From Fasciola hepatica (taxonomy: Eukaryota; Platyhelminthes; Trematoda; Plagiorchiida; Fasciolidae), in assembly GCA_948099385.1 (NCBI GenBank), contig CANUEZ040000168.1, positions 497,501-561,500 of the forward strand: a stretch of DNA of 64,000 bases, read 5' to 3'. A model generated the notes under the pieces. It made no database searches and had not been told where the DNA came from. It worked only from the letters and a program-made list of their open reading frames with translations. Both the position numbers and the translations under genes were made by a program. This document shows positions 1 to 10,685 of the stretch, piece after piece. The first letter of the stretch is position 1. Every line of letters begins with the position of its first letter.

Positions 1-384
1 ATAAAACTGGAGAAGCCTATCCCCGTTATCTGTACGCTCAGCGGGTAAAGCACAACGCCCACCTAAACAAGCTTCTGATGCATCAAGTTTGCCAACATGT
101 GTATTAAAATCACCAGCTATGACAATGAACCATTGCGAGTATCGAGCGTTTTATCAGTGGGAGCATTATGGGTGGAAAGGCGGAACAAAGAGAGGAAGTT
201 AGTGACAGAAAACAAAGATTGGATAAAAGAGAGGGAACTCTGAGCAGTAGCCCACATGTCACTACCTACCCCGATCGATGCAATAGGCAGCGCGCTCCTG
301 ATTATCCTGAGTGACGACAGATGCAATATGGAATTCGTTGTATTCGTGCAGTTCATGGGAAATGTTCGACAGGTACTTTTTTTG
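1..384 (-). mobile_element. RTE-A retrotransposon, 5' end (endonuclease and leader), cut by window edge
   Basis: On the minus strand, bases 1-110 encode an APE-type endonuclease segment with the AGDFN motif followed by THVGKLDASEACLGG, closely matching the endonuclease of the RTE-like copy at 21427-21540. Bases 117-384 form the leader: the peptide ending LDTRNGSLS matches VDTRNDSLSDS just upstream of the endonuclease in that copy. The stretch normally between leader and AGDFN is missing, so the endonuclease is internally deleted. The remainder lies left of the window. The same sequence continues into a nearly complete element in the second copy (7112-10330). Confidence 0.7.
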
Positions 385-520
385 TTACGTGGTTGCAGTG
401 GAACGTGTACATACCCCATGGCCACGAAGGCCCACTGCACTATTAGGAATAGCCGGCAACTAGACCCTGGGACTTGGGGTAAAAAACCACATAAGGTCCT
501 ACTAGGTCAGGCGATGTGTC
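384..520 (-). repeat. SINE-1 fragment (tail half)
   Basis: The stretch 'ccactgcactattaggaata' through 'ggtcctactaggtcagg' matches the tail half of the SINE-1 copies at 6827-7085 and 7661-7919. The tRNA-like head (box A and box B) is absent, so this is a truncated copy. It sits directly upstream of the RTE-A 5' end. Confidence 0.65.
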
Positions 521-739
521 CAGCTGCAAGGCTGGAGAACGGTTAGGGTTCTCAACCAAAGTCCTTAGTTCTAACAGGAACCTGTCTGCAGGGCAGTGGG
601 TGGCTGAGTGGAAGCCTATTGATTTTACCGAGTGAGCTGCCAACTCAAATCAACCCGCAACCTGTAGAACCAAGAGACTGCTTCGTCAGGCCTCTTTTCC
701 ATTAAAATTCCTGGCATAACTAAATCTTGTGCTTGGGGT

Positions 740-1396
740 AAGCCAACCTGTATAGCTCGTTGGGTCGCTGAGGTGCGCAAGCCGACACAGCACGTCAAGG
801 TGCAGTCGCGTTGAGTAGACGGGCTTGTGCACGATCATCATGACGATCGGGAACCCGTTTGGGAAAAAGAATTACCTGTTCCAGGTTGTCAGTAACGGCA
901 AGTGCTTCCGTTTTTTCCCGAGGGTAGTAGTACCGGACGAGTGTGTAAGCCAGTCGCTGTTGTGGACATTAAAGTCCCCTGGGATGTTTATGTCGGGACC
1001 AGGGTCATTTGTCAAAATATCCTCCGCAGCTTGCGACAACGATTCAAAAAAGGGAACAAGCATTAATATCAGGGGAACGATAGAGCATGTAGAAATAACG
1101 GATGGAAAGTAGAATATTAGGCTTTATCTACCTGATCTGAAGCTCTCGACTAGAAATGTCCAAACTGGATAGGCGGGATGGTGTGACAGATTTGTGGATA
1201 TAGGCGCATATACAGGACTCGTCCTAAAAAGAATGCGAAAGAGAAGATAGCTGGGAAAAAGATGGGTTGTGTCAGAGGAGAGAGAAATTTCAGTGTCGGA
1301 CAAAAACAGCACCAGGGAGGAGTAAGATTCAATAAACTTATGCACAGAATCCGTGTTACAATTTAGTCTAGGAATGCTTGTGAGTGCGATATGCAA
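740..1396 (-). mobile_element. Jockey/I-like non-LTR endonuclease remnant
   Basis: Minus-strand frames read in order as an APE-type endonuclease. A segment with LVLFLSDTEISLSSDTTHLF resembles the N-terminal 'LTET' motif region. Then comes FFESLSQAAEDILTNDPGPD followed by PGDFNVHNSDWLTHSSG (872-1063), the GDFN catalytic motif. In another frame near 790-860 is a PKRVPDRHDDRAQ-like segment where these proteins usually carry 'PTRVPDR'. Frameshifts and stops separate the pieces and no RT is attached. A plus-strand relative of the same family is at 20270-20665. Family placement is inferred from motif style. Confidence 0.6.
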
Positions 1397-1799
1397 GTCG
1401 AGTGAGCGTTTCTGATAGCGCGTACGTATTGGTTTGATTGATTATTAATACATTACTCAAATGAGTGAACATGCTTAAGAAACGTGTTTAATTTATTTCC
1501 TACAATTGAGCTACTGTTTTCATCAGAGGCGCAGTAACCTGCAACATATTACATTAATGTTACATTGAAGGAGAGAAATTAGTAAGAAGAAAGAATGCTG
1601 GAGGTTTCTGGGTGAACCATACTTTACAGTTGCCCACACCAAAAAGGGGGTTTTCTCTTGGGAATCCTAACCGGAGCCTTTGACTCAAAAGTCTGACCCA
1701 CAAAGAAGTGGGGTGTTAACCCAGTACGGGAAGGTGGCTGAAGAACCCGTGAAGGAACTTCTTCTGGTCTCTTAGATATTGACCTTTGGCCTAAAGCTG
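1397..1799. other. No gene seen (repeat-rich spacer)
   Basis: AT-rich and low-information sequence between the Jockey-like remnant and the CR1-like fragment. I see no frame with recognisable motifs. Confidence 0.5.
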
Positions 1800-2182
1800 A
1801 TAACCTAAGCTTAAATCCCTGTAAATGCTCAAATGTCGCCTTTTCTCTTCTCAAACGATCTAAGTATGTGAACTTTCTGGAATCCTCTCCAGACATTCAC
1901 GCAGGAAACATCTCCGTTTGTCGTCAACTACCAGTTAAATACCTTGGGATTACGATAAACCATAATCTTTGTTGGACTGAACATGTTGCCTGTGTTTCCA
2001 CAAGAGTGAAAACCAACCCACAACGTTTTGCGACCGAAAGCAATGTCTGTACCCCCTTATTTCGTTCAACGTTTTGTCCTTGCGTGCATACCACCTCACT
2101 GGTTCTATTGTTCTCCTGTCTTATTCTCTGACCTACATGCTAAAGATTTCACCATATTAGAAAGGTCTCTCGAACACGTATC
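1800..2182 (+). pseudogene. CR1-like reverse-transcriptase fragment (post-YADD region)
   Basis: The plus-strand frame reads LSLNPCKCSNVAFS, a stretch including the CR1-type KYLGITINHNLCWTEHV motif, and further down DLHAKDFTILERSLEHV, where CR1-family RTs have '..LERVQRR'. This is only the segment after the catalytic palm. It joins at about 2183 to the endonuclease C-terminus of an RTE-like element, so the last codons read from CR1-like into RTE-like sequence without a break. No endonuclease or YADD box of its own is present. Confidence 0.65.
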
Positions 2183-4764
2183 AGACAATCGATTGTTCTT
2201 GTCTACCACAAATTTCCGACAAAGCTCGCGTCGCACAGCGACACGGCGCTCTAACTCTGCAGATACTCTAATCTAGATTGATCATATCGCCGTAAGCTAC
2301 CGGTGGCACAGTTCTGTTCACAACTGCAGATCTTACTGGTTCACGTACGTAGAGTCGGACCATGCATTAGTTTTAATGTGATTATCTCTCCAATTCCATG
2401 GTCATCGTCGCAAACCGCAAACCCGATTAGCCGTGCAACGTTTGTGCGATCCAGAAGTACGCACCCTTTATGAGCAGAAGTTAGCACATGAGTTAGGATC
2501 TACGACGAACAGTAATGTAGATGAGCATTAGGCCCATATCAAACAGGCGATGCACTTTGCAGCGGGTTTTGCCTGTGGTCCCAGATCCGTTGTCCATCAA
2601 AGATAATGGATCTCGCAAGAGCCACTGAGTACAACCGAGCAAAAGCGTCCGCTCTCGAACCGTAAGGAGATGAATAAGATGCGGAGAAAGCTGCAAAGGC
2701 AAGTTACGAAACACACTAAGAAGGATCACGAAAATTGGTGGGTCAAGGTAGCTGAAGGAATGGAAATAGCAGCTGCTTCAGGTAACATTCAAAGACTGTT
2801 CAAACTTATTCGTGACACCGGTGGACGGCGCATCCATGTCAGTGAAACGATTTGCGATAGAAATGGAGAACCCATCCATGGGCCGATGGGCCGAGTACTT
2901 CAAGGGACAGTTTAGCTGGCTGCACGCTAGTGTAGTTACTCCTGTGTCAACAACTGTGACTCCTTGGGTGGTATCACTTGAGCCCCCATCGGAAGTAGCA
3001 GTAGAGTCATGCATTTGATTATTAAAGCGAGGGAAAGCGGCAGGTCCCGATGAACTTCCTCCAGTTCTTTTCAAACTGGGTGGTGAGGCGTTGATAAAAT
3101 CACTTACCGCTTTGCTCCGTGACATTTGGAACGAGGAGCGTGTTTCGTTAATATGGAGTGAGTAATTGATTGTTCTCATCTTCAAGAAGGGAATACGCAA
3201 TGACTGCAGTAATCATCGTGGGATTAGCTTAATTCCGATAGTCACCAAACTATTAGCCTCGATTCTACTGCACCGTCTTACACCCGCTCGCGAGAGGAAT
3301 GTCCGCTAGCAGCAGGCTGGATTTCACCCAGGACGAAGATGCGTCGACCGGATTTTTACTCTCCGCCAACTACTTGAAACGCGTCACACGCACCGCCGAC
3401 CAACAATATTGGTCTTGTTAGACCTAAAAGGCACCTTCGATTCAGTTGATCGAACATCGCTTTTCAGTGTTCTTCATCGAAAAGGTATGCCTCAGAAGTT
3501 CGTGAACCTAATGAGATCATTGTATTCTCATACTTCTGGCCACATTGGAGTTTACGGTGAACTATCCGGTCGGTTCAAAACGACCAGTGGTGTTCGACAA
3601 GGATGTCCTATGTCTCCAGTCCTGTTCAACTTCGTCATGGACGAAATAATGGAGAGTGCGTTGCAAAATATTCAGGATGTAGGCGTCCAACTAGGAAATA
3701 GTGAAAAGCTATGTGACCTAGATTACGCGGACGACGTTGTCTGCTTGTTTGAATCCACGGAACATGTTCAACGTGCACTAGATAATCTCGCAAGAGCTGT
3801 AGCTCCATTCGGAATGCGCTTTGCACCTTCAAAGTGCAAGGTGATGTTACAAGACTGGACGTCAACGATTCCGAGCTTGATGCTCGATGGGGAGGTGCCG
3901 TCAGTTGTCGACCATTTCACTTACCTCGGCAGCAGCGTGACGACGGATGGGAGCACTGTAGTAGAGGTGAGCACGCGGATATCCAAGGCTCGAGTGGCGT
4001 ACGCTGGACTGAAGCACTTGTGGCGTCGATCTGATATTTCACTGAAGCTGAAAGGTCGTGTATACTGTGCTGCAGTGCGTTCAGTTTTGTTGTATGGTTG
4101 CGAAACTTGGAGTCTGCGTGCTGAAGATATTCGTCGTCTTGAGGTTTTCGGCCACCGATATTTACGTAGTATCGCTAAGATCGGGTGGAATAGCCGAGCA
4201 AGTAATGATGAGGTCAGAAATCGAGTATTGGGTACTAATTCGGAGAACGTTTTGTCACAGCGTAGCCAACTTAGTAGACTTCGTTGGTTGGGACACGTGT
4301 TACGCATGTTAAACACGTCTACCGTACCGTGTCCTATTCTCCGCCCCTCCTAGGGAGTGGAAGAGACCACGTGGAGGTCAACAGATGACGTGGCAACGAG
4401 GAATGAGAAAATGTACAGCAGACTTAGGAAAATTAGGTGCTTCAAGCCTTCGTGGTTGGGGTCCAAAAGATCTGTCTTCCAGTTGGCTGGAGACACTGAA
4501 GGATATGGCTGCGAACCGCAAACAGTGGCGATCATGTTGTTACTTTCTATCGAATCAGAATGACTGATCGATGTGCGTTTGTACAGTTAGACTGCATTCT
4601 GTGTGTTGGCTACTAGGGCACTCTTTCCTTTTCCCACCCATGTAGGTCCACTCCCTGTCCATCTTGTATATTTATACTTTCTAATTCAACGTGCAACATG
4701 GTGAGAAAGGCAGTGGTCAGTGGGGCTTGCCCTACTGTTTAACGCTGTACGATGATGATGATGA
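2183..4764 (+). mobile_element. RTE-B retrotransposon, 5'-truncated copy 1
   Basis: Homology to the copy at 20800-23534 starts at about 2183 ('caatcgattgttctt'). The element opens in the endonuclease C-terminus, including the SDHALV motif, then a linker, the RT, and a 3' UTR ending at 4750-4764 in the short repeat gatgatgatgatga, a typical RTE microsatellite tail. In-frame stops after DTLI, LVLM and VDEH, and another near 2601, interrupt the endonuclease-linker region, so the copy is dead. The RT is open from 3409. An extra 0.63 kb between about 2757 and 3392 is absent from copy 3. Confidence 0.8.
3409..4353 (+). pseudogene. RTE-B reverse transcriptase (open segment)
   Basis: The 314-residue open frame covers an RTE-clade RT. 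Visible motifs are LDLKGTFDSVDR (palm, first Asp), SGVRQGCPMSPVLFNFVMDE (template grip), and LDYADDVVCLF with the catalytic YADD at 3724-3735. After these comes the C-terminal VLLYGCETWSLRAEDIRRL, then RLRWLGHVLRM, typical of RTE-like elements. The usual C-terminal 'W..R' extension continues after a frame change at about 4353 (MTWQRGMRKCTADLGKLGAS, then WLETLKDMAANRKQW). The N-terminal RT motifs lie upstream in broken frames, so the intact palm alone cannot be a working protein. Confidence 0.85.
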
Positions 4765-5646
4765 CTTATCCTATGTAATTGGTATACCTCGTGAAGATCT
4801 CACAGACTCCATTATATCACAACACCATAAAATGTTCAAAAGATTCGCCGAGGGAATTCTGAATGACTCAGTTCATCTGCTTAACAGGAGTCTCGGCATG
4901 TGCTTCCTCCCCTTCCTCGCAACAACTATAAAATGATTTATGCACGCACGACTGCCTGCCGGTCCTCCGTTGTCCCTTACCTCGCTTGATTTTAATATAA
5001 TCCAGCAAACATCGACGCTGAACTTAGACAACATTTATTGTCTTAGCTCCTACATCATCCCTAAACATAGGGTTGTGTTTGTATCTGCTGCTTTCTTTTT
5101 TCGTGTAACTGCTGTGGGCATAGCTATTTACTACCGGATATTCATCCACCGGGGTGCATAAAGCAAACACTTATCCTGACTTGAAAGTGAAACCTGATTG
5201 TTATAAGGATCCTGCCTTGTCTTCGCTGGTGCTTTGTTATCGATCAGCTTTTTGGATTCAGTCCTCAGCCCTATGCACCCAATGCATCACGCGGAAAGTA
5301 GATGGAGCAACATCATTTTGGGCTGACGGCTGTTATACTTCAGCGGGCGATAGCTGCTCAGTAAAGTGCGATGACTTCTTCAACCGTCGTGAGAAACCCC
5401 AAGTACTCCACTTCTACGACCATCTAGTGGAGGTTTTTAGACCGGCCAATTGTTTCGCTCTGTGTTTATTTGCAGCAGTGTTCTCTCCAGGTGCATAGTG
5501 GTGAGAACCAAATGTTGCCCATCAACTGGTTCAGAGACTAGACTTCATCTGGCCTCTACCCATTGACCTGTCGGGCATGATTGCATCCCCGATTTAAGAC
5601 AGCCATCCTGCATAGTTCTTTGGATCATTGAGGCAAGCAAGCCATC
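4765..5646. other. Unexplained 0.9-kb flank of RTE-B, duplicated
   Basis: No known element recognised. It contains an open frame at 5154-5498 on the plus strand (114 codons, cysteine-rich in its middle, no hydrophobic signal sequence, no family recognised). Open frames of this size occur by chance, so no gene is called. The last part (5520-5700) belongs to a low-copy repeat also seen at 15466-15620 and 15811-15935. Confidence 0.5.
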
Positions 5647-5700
5647 GCGCTACGCCAATGCGTCGTCTCGTCGTGATGGAGTACCTTGAATGAAGAACCA
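5520..5700. repeat. Low-copy dispersed repeat (three copies in window)
   Basis: The pattern 'tctggcctctacccattgac' with 'cctgtcgggcatg', then 'gatcattgaggcaagc' and 'gcgtcgtctcgtcgtgatgg', recurs in order at 15466-15620 and, more diverged, at 15811-15935 ('tctggcctacacctatcgac', 'cctgtctggcttc'). The class is unknown and no tRNA-like promoter boxes were recognised. Confidence 0.5.
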
Positions 5701-6035
5701 CAGGAGGCCACGCTTGCTAACGGTCCGGGTGACACCTGACGGGCACCTAACAACAAATTTGACTGTCAATGGTGTGATTCGAATCTCTTAACTGAAAATG
5801 ACACTCAGAGTGTGTTAAACCGCCCGCATACCATCAGTTCACTACTGATTGGTCTGCCCTAGTTTTTCTACGTAGAGCAAAAGTGCCAGTGGCCCAAAAA
5901 TATCTTCAAAAAAAAGTGAACAGTTTCTAAAAGTAAACGAAAATTCAAAAATAGGAACAAAACAACTACAAATCTTATATATACTATCCTACAACAAGTT
6001 AATAATGTACAATTTTTCTAGAATAACAGTACTGA
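5701..6035. other. 3' flank of MRPS17, nothing recognised
   Basis: AT-rich spacer downstream of the MRPS17 stop. No exact AATAAA is visible on the minus strand close to the stop, so the polyadenylation site is not assigned. Confidence 0.4.
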
Positions 6036-6512
6036 TCAGCTTTTGTCGGGTAGGTTGGTCGAGTCGGGAAGTTTGGGACATATTGTGGACAAATTGGACT
6101 GCAATAGCTGAGTCAGTTGGTCCACTGTGTATTCCGGTCCACTGCTCATCAAACCAGTCACCGGATCACAGATACGACCGATCGGATAGACGACCTTCTT
6201 CACTTTATACACTGTATGAAACGCTATCGGCTCGGGGGTTTTCTCCACGAGGACCATATCACCCACATTTATGGTCAAGTCTTGATCATGAGCCCAGTAA
6301 GTGGCTGCCTGATAGTAGTACTGCGAGACGAAACGTTGAGGTTACGGGTAAAACGGCACTTGATTTACCTTTAAGAGAAACCGATTCAGACATAATTTGT
6401 GAATGCGCACTTTCACAATGTTCGGATGGGTGGATCTAAGCGATTGACCGAACGGGATTATTTGTCCGAGAGCTAAATCAAAAGGAGGCTTCACCCGAGC
6501 ACCGGAGTACAT
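6036..6512 (-). CDS. MRPS17: Mitochondrial small-subunit ribosomal protein uS17m (MRPS17), two exons
   Basis: Reading complement(join(6036..6320,6369..6512)) gives 142 residues, close to the roughly 130 of animal MRPS17. uS17 is an RNA-binding protein of the mitoribosomal small subunit, and the nuclear gene product is imported into mitochondria. Recognisable family features are VKVRI(6)LxxFLLK around the exon junction, then TYWAHD, NVGDMVLVEKTPEPIAFH and KVVYPIGRICDPVTG, matching the S17 pattern of TYxAHD, VGDxVL, PxP and DPVTG. The start is the ATG at 6512, which puts the first beta strand at the expected distance. An in-frame, basic extension to an ATG at 6629 is open and cannot be excluded. 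The exons join in phase 0. There are no frameshifts or stops, unlike everything around it. Transposons flank it on both sides. Confidence 0.85.
6321..6368 (-). other. MRPS17 intron (48 bases)
   Basis: On the minus strand the coding sequence reads CTC TTA AAG, then a GTAAATCA donor, and resumes after a TCTCGCAG acceptor with TAC TAC TAT. Splicing here joins FLLK to YYYQAATYWAHD, which restores alignment with the conserved S17 core. Reading through the intron gives a stop. Confidence 0.85.
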
Positions 6513-6562
6513 TGCCGAGGATGGTGAGACTTGATCCATTTCGGGTTTATGATATGGAAAAT

Positions 6563-6574
6563 ATTTATTTATAT
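6563..6574 (-). promoter_or_regulatory. Possible TATA-like element upstream of MRPS17
   Basis: On the minus strand 'atataaataaat' lies about 50 bases upstream of the chosen ATG. It could be a core promoter element, but this is AT-rich DNA and the frame is open across it, so the call is weak. Confidence 0.2.
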
Positions 6575-6826
6575 GGGGTTCAAGACGTTTGAATATTTCT
6601 TTCCCACGGTGTCGCCAATAACGGACCATTGCGTAAAAGCTGAAAGATACGAAAAGCCATACATAAAAAATAAAATAAACTGCTATGTTTACTTCATAGC
6701 AATGTACACAGGGCTTTGATAGATGCGGTTTAATTCAAAAGACTACTCGACAGAAATCATTCCAGGGAAATGACATCCTTAGCAAAACAACTGGAAGCAC
6801 AAAAGTCCGGAAAATATATGTACATG

Positions 6827-7085
6827 CTTGCGCAGAAGCACATTGGGAAGGGTGTATCCCACAGTCTCACGAGCCTGCTGCACTATTGGGTATAGTCGGC
6901 AACTAGACCCCGGGACTTGGGATGGCCGAGAACTTTATAGGAGCTCAGTGGATCAGGTGTGGTGACGAACCAGATGATAGTGGATCACTGTGTACTACCA
7001 AATTGACCAGCGGTGGTGGGATTCGAACCCGTAACCTCTGACCCCCGAGATGGTAAGCAAATCTTTTAACCTACTCGACCATCAC
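6827..7085 (-). repeat. SINE-1, tRNA-derived, full-length-looking copy
   Basis: On the minus strand the head carries a Pol III box A-like TGGTCGAGTAGG (7070-7081) and a perfect box B GGTTCGAATCC (7019-7029), about 50 bases apart, as in tRNA genes. Box A resembles that of class II (Leu/Ser) tRNAs. The head is followed by a unique body and tail shared with the copies at 384-520, 7661-7919, 10330-10466, 17168-17325 and 19923-20060. It abuts the 3' tail of RTE-A. It is not a functional tRNA gene because the acceptor stem does not pair convincingly. Confidence 0.75.
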
Positions 7086-7111
7086 TGAATGTACAATTTC
7101 TACTGGAAGAG

Positions 7112-10100
7112 CATCATCATCATCGCCAGCGTACAGCGTTAAACAGCAGGACAAGCCCCATTGACCATTGCATTTCTTACCAAGTTGCACGAAGAAACAG
7201 AAAGAATGAATATACAAGGTCGTAGGAAGTGCACCTACGGGGACGGGGAAAGAAAAAAACGCCCTAATAACCAACACACGGAGTACATAATCTAACTGTA
7301 CAAACGCACATTGATCAGCAATTCCGATTTAACAGAAAGTGACAACACGATCGCCACTGATCACAGCCATATACTTCAGTGTCTCCAACCAACTGGTCGA
7401 CCGATCTTTTGGCCCCCAAACACGAACACATGAGGCACGCACCTCTCCTAAGATTGGTGTACATTTTCTCGTCCCTCGCCGCCAAATCATCTGTTGACTT
7501 TCACGTGGCTTCTTTTACTGCCAAGGAGGAACGAAAAACAGGGCACGGTATGGTAAACGTGTTCGCTACATGTGACACGTGCCCCAACTAACGAAGTCCA
7601 CTAATCTGGACACATTGTGATAGAACATTCTCTGAACTACTACCCAACTTTTTTTACTACATTTTTGCGCATGAGTGCAGTGAGAGGGGTATATGACACA
7701 TAGCCAGGAGGGCCCACTGCACTATTGGAGATAACCAGTAACTGAATCCTAAGACTTGGAGTGGCGAAGAACCACATAAGGTCCCAGTAGATCAGGTGTG
7801 GTAACGATTCGGATGACAGTGGATTACTGTCTACCACCAAAGTAACCGGTGACGGCAGGGATTCAAACCTCGAACTTCTGAGGTGGTAAGAAAACGCTCT
7901 AAACCACTCGACCATCATCGGCAGATTTTTGACCTCAGCATTGCCCATTCGGTCATTCCATCCAAACTTAGCGATACTACGCACACATCGATGATCGAAG
8001 ACCTCAAGATGACGAATATCTTCAGCACGCAGACTCCGTGTCTCGTAACCATACAACAAAACTGAACGCACCACGGCATAGTGCACACGACCTTTCAAAT
8101 CCAGAGAAAAGTCAGGTCAGCACCAAAAGTTGCTCAAGCCAACATACGTCGCTCGAGCTGCTCACCTCTGCTACCGTGCTCTCATCCGAAGTGACTGAGC
8201 GGTCGACGACTGTTAGTACCTCACAATCGAACATCAAGCTCGGAATCGCTGACTTCCAGTCTTGTAACATCACTTTATATTTTGAAGGTACAAAGCCCAT
8301 GCCGAATGGAGCTACGGCTCTTGCGAGTCTATCTAGTGCACGTTGAACATGTCCCGTGGATTCAAACAAGCAAACAAAGTCGTCTGAGTAATCTAGGTCA
8401 CAAAGCTTTTCATCACTTGCCAGTTCGATGTCCACTTCCTGAAGATTTTGCAACGCACTCTCCATTATCTCGTCCATGATAAAGTCCAACAGGAATGGAG
8501 AAATGAGACATCCTTGTCGAACACCACTAGTCGTTTCGAACGGACAGTATAGTTCACCGTAAACCCTTAAGAGTTCAGAAATGAGAGTACAGTGCCCTCA
8601 GTAGATTCACGAACTTCTGGGGCATACTTTTTCGGTGAATAGTACTGAATAGTGCTGTTTGGTGGACTGAATCCAGGTGGCCTTTCGAGTCAAGAAAAAC
8701 CATTATTGTCGGTCGACGGTACGCGTGATGCCTTTCAAGTAACTGGCGAAGAGTGAAAATCTGGTCGATGCATCCTCGACCTGGGCGGAATCCCGCCTGT
8801 TGTTCTCGGGCGTTCCTCTAGCGAGCCGGTGTAAGACGACGCAGCTAAACCGAGACTAATACCTTGGTGACTATCGGAATTAAAATGATTCCACGATGAG
8901 TAAAACAATCATTGCATATTGTCTTCTTGAAAGTGAGTACAATCAATCACTCGCCTATAATAACGGAATAAGTTTCTGGTTCCAAATGTAACGAACCAAG
9001 GTGGTAATTGATTTTGCCAACGAACCACCACCTATTTTGAAAAGAACTGGAGGAAGTTCGTCGGGACAGACCGATTTTTCACGCTTTAGTGCCGAATGTT
9101 TAGTTTTCCTTCAACTTCCGATGGGGGCTCAAGTGATGTAATCCAAGGAATCGCAGTTGTTGACATCGGGAAAACTACATTAGTGCGCGGCCAGCTAAAC
9201 TGCTCCTTGAAGTATCTGATCCAACGATCGAGCCTTTGCTGTTTCCAATGAATAGATCTTTCACTTCTGCCGCATATGATTTCGCTGACCGAGGTTTGTC
9301 ATCCGCCAGTGTCGCGAATAAGTTTGAACAATCTTTGGTTGTTATCTGGAGCAGCTGCTACTTCCATTTATTCGGCTCCCTTGACCCAACAATTTTTGCG
9401 ACCCTTCTTAAGGCTTTTTGTGACTTGCCCTTGTAGATGTCTTCGTATCCTACTCATCTCCTTACAATTCAAGAGCTGACTTTTTTGCCCCATTAGACTC
9501 AGAGATTCTTGGGAAATCCAGCGTTTCTGATGGACATCGGATCTAGGACCACAGGCAATACCTGCTGCAAAGTGCATCGCCTGTTTGATATGGGCCTAGT
9601 GCTCACCTACATTACTGTTCGTCGTCGATCTTAGCTCATGTGATAATTTCTGTTCATAACTGGTGTGAACTTCTGGATCACACAAATGTCGTACGGCTAA
9701 CCGGGTTTGCGGTTTGCGCGGATGATCATGAAGCTGGAGCGATAATCGCATTAAAACTATTGCATGGTGTGACTCGACGTACGTGAACCAGTAGGATCTA
9801 CAGTCCTGGACAGAAGTGCGCCACCGGTAGCTTACTGCGATTTGATAAATCTGGCTTACAGTACCTGTACAGTTAGAGCACTATGTCGCCGTGCGATGCG
9901 AGCTGTGTCGGAAATTTTTACTAGAAAGGAATAACCGATTGTCTGCATAAAACTGGAGAAGCCTATCCCCGTTATCTGTACGCTCAGCGGGTAAAGCACA
10001 ACGCCCACCTAAACAAGCTTCTGATGCATCAAGTTTGCCAACATGTGTATTAAAATCACCAGCTATGACAATGAACCATTGCGAGTATCGAGCGTTTTAT

Positions 10101-10330
10101 CAGTGGGAGCATTATGGGTGGAAAGGCGGAACAAAGAGAGGAAGTTAGTGACAGAAAACAAAGATTGGATAAAAGAGAGGGAACTCTGAGCAGTAGCCCA
10201 CATGTCACTACCTACCCCGATCGATGCAATAGGCAGCGCGCTCCTGATTATCCTGAGTGACGACAGATGCAATATGGAATTCGTTGTATTCGTGCAGTTC
10301 ATGGGAAATGTTCGACAGGTACTTTTTTTG
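7112..10330 (-). mobile_element. RTE-A retrotransposon, nearly complete but decayed
   Basis: Minus-strand order from right to left: leader (10063-10330), an endonuclease with AGDFN at about 10040 and RLLQFYADNRLFLSS near 9930, a linker around 9370-9600, and an RT. The RT palm has LDYSDDFVCLF instead of YADD (8112-8489), then VLLYGYETRSLRAEDIRHL (7930-8098) and a GHV motif near 7590. It ends at an (ATC)n run at 7112-7123, which is the (GAT)n 3' tail. Stops and frameshifts are frequent. It is clearly related to RTE-B but diverged. A SINE-1 copy interrupts it at 7661-7919. Confidence 0.75.
7661..7919 (-). repeat. SINE-1 inserted in RTE-A
   Basis: The head has box A TGGTCGAGTGG (7904-7914) and box B GGTTTGAATCC (7859-7869), and the body matches the copy at 6827-7085. 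Upstream RTE coding (GNAEVKN) stops at its right edge and resumes at its left edge (SSSENVLSQ), so the insertion is younger than RTE-A. The boundaries are A-rich on both sides ('caaaaatc' and 'gtaaaaaaagt') and no clean target duplication could be fixed. Confidence 0.75.
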
Positions 10331-10466
10331 TTACGTGGTTGCAGTGGAACGTGTACATACCCCATGGCCACGAAGGCCCACTGCACTATTAGGAATAGCC
10401 GGCAACTAGACCCTGGGACTTGGGGTAAAAAACCACATAAGGTCCTACTAGGTCAGGCGATGTGTC
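10330..10466 (-). repeat. SINE-1 fragment, duplicate copy
   Basis: Identical duplicate of the head-less SINE-1 fragment at 384-520. Confidence 0.65.
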
Positions 10467-10685
10467 CAGCTGCAAGGCTGGAGAACGGTTAGGGTTCTCA
10501 ACCAAAGTCCTTAGTTCTAACAGGAACCTGTCTGCAGGGCAGTGGGTGGCTGAGTGGAAGCCTATTGATTTTACCGAGTGAGCTGCCAACTCAAATCAAC
10601 CCGCAACCTGTAGAACCAAGAGACTGCTTCGTCAGGCCTCTTTTCCATTAAAATTCCTGGCATAACTAAATCTTGTGCTTGGGGT

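Larger units (their letters stand above)
1..5646. repeat. Segmental (direct) duplication, copy 1
   Basis: This block recurs at 9947-15592 with a constant offset of 9946 and no indel noticed. The one substitution seen by eye is 4734 (a) against 14680 (g). Identity ends abruptly after the shared 'gccatc' at 5641-5646 / 15587-15592. The left end is set by the window edge, so the true unit may be longer. Both copies start inside the endonuclease region of a minus-strand RTE-like element, so the duplication boundary is not an element boundary. Confidence 0.95.

Noticed and set aside
6036..6278. First reading of this frame as a Ty3/Gypsy integrase C-terminus (GDMVLVEKTPEP ... YKVKKVVYP)
   Set aside because: The upstream exon, the clean 48-base intron and the TYWAHD / DPVTG motifs fit mitochondrial ribosomal protein uS17m over its whole length, and no other Gypsy motif lies nearby.
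7019..7083. Functional tRNA gene on the minus strand
   Set aside because: Box A and box B are good but the acceptor ends do not pair, and a shared SINE body follows, so it is a SINE head.
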